Assembly (NCBI GenBank): GCA_027533425.1
Contig: JAPZUD010000003.1
Location: forward strand, 129,001 to 193,000
Source: Beijerinckiaceae bacterium
Lineage (GTDB): Bacteria; Pseudomonadota; Alphaproteobacteria; Rhizobiales; Beijerinckiaceae
Direction of reading: 5' to 3'
DNA length: 64,000 bases
Part shown: positions 18,119 through 24,005 of the stretch, one piece after another
How the letters are laid out: every line of letters begins with the position of its first letter
Numbering within the stretch: position 1 is the first letter of the stretch
The notes under the pieces: generated by a model
Database searches by the model: none
Seen by the model: the letters and a program-made list of their open reading frames with translations, nothing else
What the model was told of the DNA's origin: nothing
Translations under genes and position numbers: made by a program

Positions 18119-18136
18119 GGCCGCCCCGTGGCGGCC
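18119..18136 (-). other. GGCCGCC hairpin before hlyD-like gene
   Basis: A perfect seven-base stem (18119-18125 with 18130-18136) around a four-base loop. On the minus strand it is followed by CTTCGCTTT and lies 45 bases upstream of the adaptor start. It may act with the larger hairpin at 18150 to reduce read-through from the repeat-protein gene. Confidence 0.4.
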
Positions 18137-18149
18137 TTCAGGTCAGGTT

Positions 18150-18182
18150 CCCTGCCGCCCGGCGCATGGCCCGGCGGCAGGG
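18150..18182 (+). terminator. Ten-base-stem hairpin with plus-strand T tract
   Basis: CCCTGCCGCC (18150-18159) pairs with GGCGGCAGGG (18173-18182), and CTTTCTTTT follows on the plus strand. This is the layout of an intrinsic terminator pointing right, although both flanking genes point left. On the minus strand it is simply a strong hairpin 15 bases past the repeat-protein stop. It could stop antisense transcription into the repeat gene and protect its mRNA 3' end. Confidence 0.5.
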
Positions 18183-18196
18183 CTTTCTTTTCCGGA

Positions 18197-20737
18197 TCAC
18201 CCGAAGAGGTTGAAGGAACCGGTCGGCTTGTCGTCGCCGGCACCGCTGTCATTGGGGAGATCGGCCGGGGCCGGATCAGTGGCACCGCCACCCTTGCCGC
18301 CCTTGCCACCCTTGCCGGCGCTACCCAGCTTCGACGCCGCGAAGTTCGACGGCTCGAAGTCGAAATCGGGCTTCGGCTGCGGCAGGCCCCGGAACACGCT
18401 TTCCGGGATCTCTTCCTTCGGCTCGAAGGTCGGACGATCGAGGCCACTGTCCTTCTCGCCCTTCATCCTGACCGACGGCTTCGCGCCGAGCACGCCTTTG
18501 GCGAGTTCGAACCGCGACTCGGACTGGCCACCCTTGACCTCATCCACCGCCGCCTTGGCATCGTCGAAGAAGGAGGACAGGAAGGGGCTCTCCTTGCCCT
18601 TCGCAGTCAGGCCCTGCTCCGACTGGCCCCTGGCCGTGCTGACAACATCCAGCCCGTCATCGAGCGAGCTGTTGTCGCGGAAGCCCTTCTGGAAGGCATC
18701 GAGGATCGCCTCGCCAGCCTTCGCGGCCGCCTTGCCGGCTTCAGCTGCGCCGCCGGCAACACCCTTGCCGAAATCGGCAACCGCCTCGACCGTTTTCGCA
18801 GCATCCTCGACCACCTTCTGGCCAGTCTTGGCCGCCTGTTCGGCCACATCCTCGCCGAAGGCAACCGTATTGCTGACACCGTCGCGGACAGCGCCACCGA
18901 CACCCTTTGCAAAATCGGTCGCGGCTTCCTTGCCATCGCGGACAGCGTCGCGGACCGCGCCGCCGATATCCTGGGCTAGATCCTCGGCTGCTTCCTTGCC
19001 ATCGCGGACTGCACCGCCAACACCCTTGGCGAAGTCGACCGCCGCTTCCCGGCCTGCCTCAACCGCCTTGCCGGCCTGATCGGCAACCTCTTCGCCGAAG
19101 GCAACCGTGTTGCTGACGCCGTCCCGGATGGCATTGCCGGCCTGCTCAGCCGCACCGGCCACGGCCTTGGCACCCTCGCCGATCAACTCGCCAGCCGGAG
19201 CGAAACCATCCTGGAGGGCCTTGCCGGCTTCCGCGCCGGCATCAGCCAGCGTCTTGCCGGCATCCTGCGCCGTTTCGACCGCCGTCTCCGCGTTCTTGCC
19301 GATGGTCTCGACAATCGCGCCACCGACGCCGGCGGCACCTTCGATGATTTCCTTGCCGATATCGGTCGCGGTTTCGATGCCGATGCCGACCTGCCTGCCG
19401 ATCGCTTCCGAATTGTTCCGGAAGAAGTCGCCCGAGGTTTCGGCGGCGTTGCTCACCGCCTCGCCGGCAGCATCCACCACCGCCTTGCTGACATCGACGA
19501 TGAGTTCTCCGGTATTCTCGAGGCCCTTCCGGGCACCATCGAGGAAATCCTCGCCGTTCTTCGCCGCCGTATCAACGACATTCTCGAGCGTGTCGCGCAA
19601 ACCATCGACCAGCGCTCCGCCGGCTTCCGCCGCCGCGCCGACCACCTCGCCGGCAGCCTTGCCAGCCCCGTCGATATTGTTCTGGACCGCGTCCGCCACG
19701 CCTTCGAACAGGCGACCCCCCGCCCGGACGGCACCATCACCGATCGCACCGACGGCCTTGCCGACCCCTTCCGCCGCTTCCGCAGCAGCATTGCCGGCTT
19801 CATCAAGGCCCTTGCCAAGGGCATTGGCGGCCTTGCCGGCTTCGTCCAGCAGCTTGCCACCCTGCTCGGCGGCATCCCTGGCACCCTGCTCGATGCCCTT
19901 GCCGACCTTGCCGAGCGTGTTGCCGGCATCTTCGAGAATCTTGCCGCCCGCTTCCGCGGCATTGCGGGCGCCGTCCCGGATGCCCTTGCCAACCGCATCG
20001 CCAACATCGCCGGCCTGGTCCAGTAGCTTGCCCCCCTGTTCGGCAGCATCCCTGGCACCCTGCTCGATGCCCTTGCCAATGGCATTGGCTGCGTCGCCGG
20101 CCTTGCCGGCCACATCGCGGAGGAGACCGCCGGTCGCGATCGCGGCGTCGGTTGCGTTCGACCGCGCCTCATCGACGGCCTTCCCGGCCTGGTCCAGCAG
20201 CTTGCCCCCCTGCTCGGCAGCATCCCTGGCGCCCTGCTCGATGCCCTTGCCGATGGCGTTGGCGGTATCGCCAACCTGCTTGGCGCCGTCCTGGATCGCC
20301 TTGCCGGCATCGCGGACGCCCTTGTCAACCACGGCTGCCGCGGTTTCACCCACTGCCTTGGCCGTGTCAGCGATATTGCCGGCAACCCGGCCACCGCCGC
20401 GGATGGCACCGGCAACCCCGGCTGCCACCGCCGCCCCGCCAGCCTGGACCGCCGCAGCAGCACCGCCGGCGGCATTCTCGATCGCCGCGCCCGGATCGCG
20501 GGCGAAGTCGGAAGCCGCGCGGCCGATGCCGGAGATGACCTGGCCGGCAGCATTGGCAGCGCCCTGCGCGGCATTGCCAGCCGCCTGGCCGGCGCCGGTC
20601 ACGGCATCGACAACCGCATCGGCGGCGCTCTGGGCGGCTTCGCCGACATTCTCGACGGTTTCCTGCGCAGCTTCGGCACCGGCTTCCGCCGTATCGCCGA
20701 GCCAGTTGAGGAAATCATTCACCGGGTTATTGCTCAT
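18197..20737 (-). CDS. Large Ala/Gly/Asp/Glu-rich repeat protein, probable type I secretion substrate
   Basis: 846 residues with no recognised family. It has no Sec signal. The head is SNNPVNDFLNWLGDTAEAGA. Residues about 20-650 are amphipathic, low-complexity Ala/Gly/Asp/Glu/Lys/Val sequence like LEA or apolipoprotein helices, almost without aromatics and without cysteine. It includes five 29-residue units (GKGIEQGARDAAEQGGKLLD type, encoded at 19817-20251) and a later repeated GVSNTVAF and GGAVRDGKEAA family. The last 200 residues change to Ser/Pro/Phe/Asp-rich sequence, then KGGKGGKGG, and end TGSFNLFG. Being flanked by HlyD and the T1SS ATPase, with its export signal expected at the C-terminus, it is the obvious cargo; this is inference. 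ATG 20737 has GGAG 6 bases upstream; 20749 is an alternative. Confidence 0.75.
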   Translation of the reverse strand: MSNNPVNDFLNWLGDTAEAGAEAAQETVENVGEAAQSAADAVVDAVTGAGQAAGNAAQGAANAAGQVISGIGRAASDFARDPGAAIENAAGGAAAAVQAGGAAVAAGVAGAIRGGGRVAGNIADTAKAVGETAAAVVDKGVRDAGKAIQDGAKQVGDTANAIGKGIEQGARDAAEQGGKLLDQAGKAVDEARSNATDAAIATGGLLRDVAGKAGDAANAIGKGIEQGARDAAEQGGKLLDQAGDVGDAVGKGIRDGARNAAEAGGKILEDAGNTLGKVGKGIEQGARDAAEQGGKLLDEAGKAANALGKGLDEAGNAAAEAAEGVGKAVGAIGDGAVRAGGRLFEGVADAVQNNIDGAGKAAGEVVGAAAEAGGALVDGLRDTLENVVDTAAKNGEDFLDGARKGLENTGELIVDVSKAVVDAAGEAVSNAAETSGDFFRNNSEAIGRQVGIGIETATDIGKEIIEGAAGVGGAIVETIGKNAETAVETAQDAGKTLADAGAEAGKALQDGFAPAGELIGEGAKAVAGAAEQAGNAIRDGVSNTVAFGEEVADQAGKAVEAGREAAVDFAKGVGGAVRDGKEAAEDLAQDIGGAVRDAVRDGKEAATDFAKGVGGAVRDGVSNTVAFGEDVAEQAAKTGQKVVEDAAKTVEAVADFGKGVAGGAAEAGKAAAKAGEAILDAFQKGFRDNSSLDDGLDVVSTARGQSEQGLTAKGKESPFLSSFFDDAKAAVDEVKGGQSESRFELAKGVLGAKPSVRMKGEKDSGLDRPTFEPKEEIPESVFRGLPQPKPDFDFEPSNFAASKLGSAGKGGKGGKGGGATDPAPADLPNDSGAGDDKPTGSFNLFG
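19817..20251 (-). repeat. Five in-frame 87-base coding repeats
   Basis: Within the repeat-protein gene, 29-codon units occupy 20165-20251, 20078-20164, 19991-20077, 19904-19990 and 19817-19903. Units 1, 3 and 5 are almost identical at the DNA level; the marker CATCCCTGGC recurs exactly 174 bases apart at 20221, 20047 and 19873. Unit 4 is a related GKGIRDGARNAAEAGGKIL version and unit 2 is degenerate. Near-identity at DNA level suggests recent duplication of a 174-base pair of units, and the array could change length by slippage or recombination. Confidence 0.85.
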
Positions 20738-20905
20738 CATCCGCTCCATCAGGTTGATTGCGGTAGCCTTTTCGCCCCGCCAGTCATTCGCTACCGGCCC
20801 GGACCACCCCGCAACCGATGGATGGAACCTGCCCGAATCCGAGTGCCCGTGTCTGTTACCCGAGGAACAGCCGCCAGCTTGGTTCCTGGTTTAAAAGCAT
20901 GGTAA

Positions 20906-20945
20906 GCCACGATTAACGATGAAGGCAATGAAGCTTGATCGTGGC
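20906..20945. promoter_or_regulatory. Inverted repeat in the divergent repeat-protein/ABC promoter region
   Basis: GCCACGAT (20906-20913) is matched by ATCGTGGC (20938-20945), 24 bases apart, inside the 233-base divergent region and ending 25 bases before the ABC gene start. Suitable for a dimeric regulator contacting two helical turns. It does not resemble the classical TGTGA-N6-TCACA Crp site. Confidence 0.4.
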
Positions 20946-20970
20946 ACCTTCAGAGCATGGAGATTTCACG

Positions 20971-22701
20971 ATGAGTCGGACCGGGAGCAGCAGGGAGGGG
21001 AATCCGCTGCAGCGGGCTGTGAAGGCCGCCTTGCCGGGCACCTTCGCGGCGATTGTCATCAGCATGTTCATCAACGCCACCATGCTGGCGCTGCCGATTT
21101 ATTCCATGCAGATCTATGATCGCGTCCTTTCGAGCCGGAACGAGACGACCCTCGTCCTGCTGACGCTGATCGTCCTCGTGTTCCTCGTGCTCTACGGCAT
21201 TCTCGAATATGCGCGTTCCGGCGTACTGGTGCGGTCGAGCGTCGCCTTCGAGCGCGTGCTGCGGCGACCGCTTTTCGACATGATGATGCGGGCCGAACTC
21301 GACCCGGAACGCCGCCAGGGCCAGCAGGTGATCCGTGACGCCGAGATCATCCGGGATTCGCTGGCCTCGGGCACGGTTGCCGTTGTGTGCGACCTGCCCT
21401 GGACGCCGCTCTTCGTGATCCTCTGCTTCTTCCTGCATCCGGTTCTGGGCAGCATCGCAGCAGCCGGCGCCATCGTGCTTTTCGGCCTTGCCGTGCTGAC
21501 GGAAATCCTGACCAAGAAGGGCGTGGACCAGTTCTCGAGGCTCTCGAACGACGCCTCGACCTTTGCCGCCGCCGCCTTGCGCAACGGCGAGGTCGTCCGT
21601 GGGCTCGGCATGGGGGACACGATCCTCGACCGCTGGAGCGGGCAGCAAAGCGCCGCCGTGGCCGCCAATGCCGCTTCCGCCGAACTGACCGCAGCCCTTG
21701 TCGCGATGTCGAAATTCGCCCGCGTCGCCGTGCAGACCGGCGTGCTCGCGGCCGGCGCCTGGCTTGCCATCGAGAAGCAGATCTCCCCCGGCTCGATGAT
21801 GGCCGCCTCGATCATCATCGGGCGGGCACTGGCGCCCGTCGAGCAGATCGTCGGCCAGTGGAAGCGCATCGTTGCCTGCCGGGGCGCCTATGCCCGGCTC
21901 AAGGCGCTGATGACCGAGTTTCCGCAGCAGCAGGCGCCCGTCAACCTGCCGGCCCCGCAGGGCCAGATCGAGGTCGACAGCGTCTACATCATCCCGCCTT
22001 CGGCCAGCAAACCCTCGGTGCGCGGCGTGTCTTTCGCGGTCGAGCCCGGCAGCAGCGTCGCGATTGTCGGCGCCTCCGGCAGCGGCAAATCGAGTCTCGC
22101 CCGCGCGCTGGCCGGCGTCTGGGAATTGCGGGCGGGCGAGATCCGGATCGATGGCGCAGCCCTCGACCAATGGGACCGCAACAAGCTGGGCAAGAGCGTC
22201 GGCTACCTGCCGCAGGATGTCGAGCTTTTCGCCGGGACAGTAGCCGACAACATCGCGCGGCTCGAGACAGTCGACAGCCGCGCCGTGGTCGCGGCGGCCA
22301 AGGCGGCCGGCGCGCATGATGTGATCCTGCGCCTGCCACAGGGCTATGACACACCGATCGGCGAAGGCGGCCTCGCCCTGTCCGGCGGCATGCGCCAGCG
22401 CGTCGGCCTCGCCCGCGCCCTCTACGGCGATCCGCGCCTGATCGTCCTCGACGAGCCGAATTCCAACCTCGACGAGGATGGCGAACGTGCCTTGGCCCAT
22501 GCCCTGGGCCAGATGAAGCAGGCCGGACGGACCGTGATGGTGGTCACCCACCGCCCGCAATTGCTCGCCCATGTCGACAAGGTTCTGGTCATGTCCTTCG
22601 GGACGGCCCTTGCCTTCGGTGACCGCGACGAAGTCATCGCCAGGATGCGCGGAAACCGTGTTGCCGCCGTTCAGGGCACACGGGATTCCAGCGCGGCCTG
22701 A
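20971..22701 (+). CDS. Type I secretion system ABC permease/ATPase (PrsD/PrtD type)
   Basis: 576-residue half-transporter for one-step export of unfolded protein from cytoplasm to outside. Six membrane helices span about 25-300 without an N-terminal C39 peptidase or peptidase-like domain, so the class is PrsD/PrtD. The ATPase domain has Walker A GASGSGKSS (near 366), signature LSGGMRQRVGLARAL (near 470) and Walker B LIVLDEPNSNLD. ATG 20971 has GGAG 8 bases upstream; an in-frame GTG at 20935 lacks one and lies inside the inverted repeat. It heads an operon with the OmpA-domain and kinase-SUMF1 genes and is divergent from its presumed cargo. Confidence 0.93.
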   Translation: MSRTGSSREGNPLQRAVKAALPGTFAAIVISMFINATMLALPIYSMQIYDRVLSSRNETTLVLLTLIVLVFLVLYGILEYARSGVLVRSSVAFERVLRRPLFDMMMRAELDPERRQGQQVIRDAEIIRDSLASGTVAVVCDLPWTPLFVILCFFLHPVLGSIAAAGAIVLFGLAVLTEILTKKGVDQFSRLSNDASTFAAAALRNGEVVRGLGMGDTILDRWSGQQSAAVAANAASAELTAALVAMSKFARVAVQTGVLAAGAWLAIEKQISPGSMMAASIIIGRALAPVEQIVGQWKRIVACRGAYARLKALMTEFPQQQAPVNLPAPQGQIEVDSVYIIPPSASKPSVRGVSFAVEPGSSVAIVGASGSGKSSLARALAGVWELRAGEIRIDGAALDQWDRNKLGKSVGYLPQDVELFAGTVADNIARLETVDSRAVVAAAKAAGAHDVILRLPQGYDTPIGEGGLALSGGMRQRVGLARALYGDPRLIVLDEPNSNLDEDGERALAHALGQMKQAGRTVMVVTHRPQLLAHVDKVLVMSFGTALAFGDRDEVIARMRGNRVAAVQGTRDSSAA

Positions 22702-22742
22702 GCCATAAACCCCATTTTCGAGACGTTGAGGAGACCCAGATC

Positions 22743-24005
22743 ATGTCGATGATTCCCTGTGCCCGGGCTTGGGACAGCCCCCGCCTTCTCACCGCCCCCG
22801 GCTTCGGTGCCACCACCCGTGCCGTCTTCGGTGCCTTCGCGCTGCTGCTGGCGATCGTGACCGGCGCCAGCGCCACGCAGCGCCTCGGCGTCGCGCCACC
22901 CGCCGCCGGCACGCAGGGGCTGGTTTCGCTGGACAAGGCCTTCACCGCTGCGGCGAGCGCGCTGTTCGACAAGGTTCCGGCCGGCGCCGGCAAGACCATC
23001 GTGGTGATTGATCCGCTGCTGGACGGCGTGACAGGGATGCAATCCCGCGCGACGCGGGATTTCGACAAGCGCGTCGCGGCCTTCGTGGCCGAACGCTATG
23101 CTCATATCGAGATCCGCCCGATGACGGCCGAGAATCTCAAGGCGGCGAAATATGTCTTCATCGGGACGTTCAACACCATCAACAATGCCGGGCAGCCGAC
23201 CGGCCCCCGCGATGCCTACTGGATCTGCTTCGCGCTCGTCGACCAGACCGAGAAGAACGTATTCGCCCGATCGGTCTCCCGGGCGGTGATCGGCGGGGCG
23301 GATGTGGCGCCGGCGCGCTTCTATGCCGATACGCCGGTCTGGGGCCTCGATGCCGCGACGACCGCCTATATCGAGACCTGCCAGAAGAAGCGCCCGGGCG
23401 ACCAGGTGCCCGACGCCTATCTCGCCCAGCTGCCGGCCGCTGCCCGGATCCGCGAGGCGACGCTCGCCTACGAGGAGGGCAACAATGCCCGCGCCCTGTC
23501 GCTGTACAAGGAGGCGCGCACCCTCGAGAGCGGCGACCAGCTCCGCGTGCTCAACGGGCTTTATCTCGCGCTCAAGGCCCTCGGCCAGACCGATGAGGCC
23601 CGCCGCGCCTTTGCCGAGCTCGTCGGCTCGGGGCTCAAGGGCGGCCGGCTCGGCGTCATGTTCCTGTTCGAACCGGGTTCGACGAATTTCAATACCGGCC
23701 TCGCCGTTGCCTCCAGCTACGCGACGTGGCTCGACGAGATCGCGCGGCAGGCGCAGGGCAGCAAGGATTGCCTCGAAGTGGTCGGCCATGCGAGCCGGAC
23801 AGGCGTGGAAAGCTTCAATGTCGCCTTGTCGCGGCAGCGCGCAGAGCGCATCATAACGATGCTCGGCGAGCGGACGCCGGCCCTGCAGGGTCGGCTGAAA
23901 CCAGCCGGCATCGGCTCGCGCGAGGTGCTGGTTGGCCTCCCGCAGGACGATGAGAGCACCGCCATCGATCGTCGCGTGGAATTCAAGCCGAGCCAGTGCA
24001 CATGA
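22743..24005 (+). CDS. Periplasmic protein with LpoB/CsgG-like N-domain, TPR-like helices and C-terminal OmpA domain
   Basis: 420 residues. A hydrophobic segment at about 27-46 (AVFGAFALLLAIVTGASA) is a signal peptide or anchor. Residues about 60-190 (TIVVIDPLLDGVTGMQSRAT, then RPMTAENLKAAKYVFIGTFN) resemble the alpha/beta fold of LpoB/CsgG-type proteins. About 225-295 is a TPR-like helical stretch with paired YEEGNNARALSLYKEART motifs. Residues about 305-420 are an OmpA/MotB-type peptidoglycan-binding domain (FLFEPGSTNFN, VVGHASRTGVESFN, LSRQRAERI). It should therefore sit in the periplasm bound to peptidoglycan. GAGGAG precedes the ATG. The next gene overlaps it by four bases, so OmpA-domain and kinase-SUMF1 proteins are made together and may form a complex. 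Confidence 0.8.
   Translation: MSMIPCARAWDSPRLLTAPGFGATTRAVFGAFALLLAIVTGASATQRLGVAPPAAGTQGLVSLDKAFTAAASALFDKVPAGAGKTIVVIDPLLDGVTGMQSRATRDFDKRVAAFVAERYAHIEIRPMTAENLKAAKYVFIGTFNTINNAGQPTGPRDAYWICFALVDQTEKNVFARSVSRAVIGGADVAPARFYADTPVWGLDAATTAYIETCQKKRPGDQVPDAYLAQLPAAARIREATLAYEEGNNARALSLYKEARTLESGDQLRVLNGLYLALKALGQTDEARRAFAELVGSGLKGGRLGVMFLFEPGSTNFNTGLAVASSYATWLDEIARQAQGSKDCLEVVGHASRTGVESFNVALSRQRAERIITMLGERTPALQGRLKPAGIGSREVLVGLPQDDESTAIDRRVEFKPSQCT

Noticed and set aside
19817-20251. Possible CRISPR array
   Set aside because: The 87-base units are contiguous, in frame and code for protein repeats; there are no unique spacers and no cas genes.
19107-20894. 595-codon Ser/Ala/Pro-rich open frame on the plus strand
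   Set aside because: Mirror image of the repeat-protein gene; its repeats are the complement of the 87-base units and it has no ribosome site.
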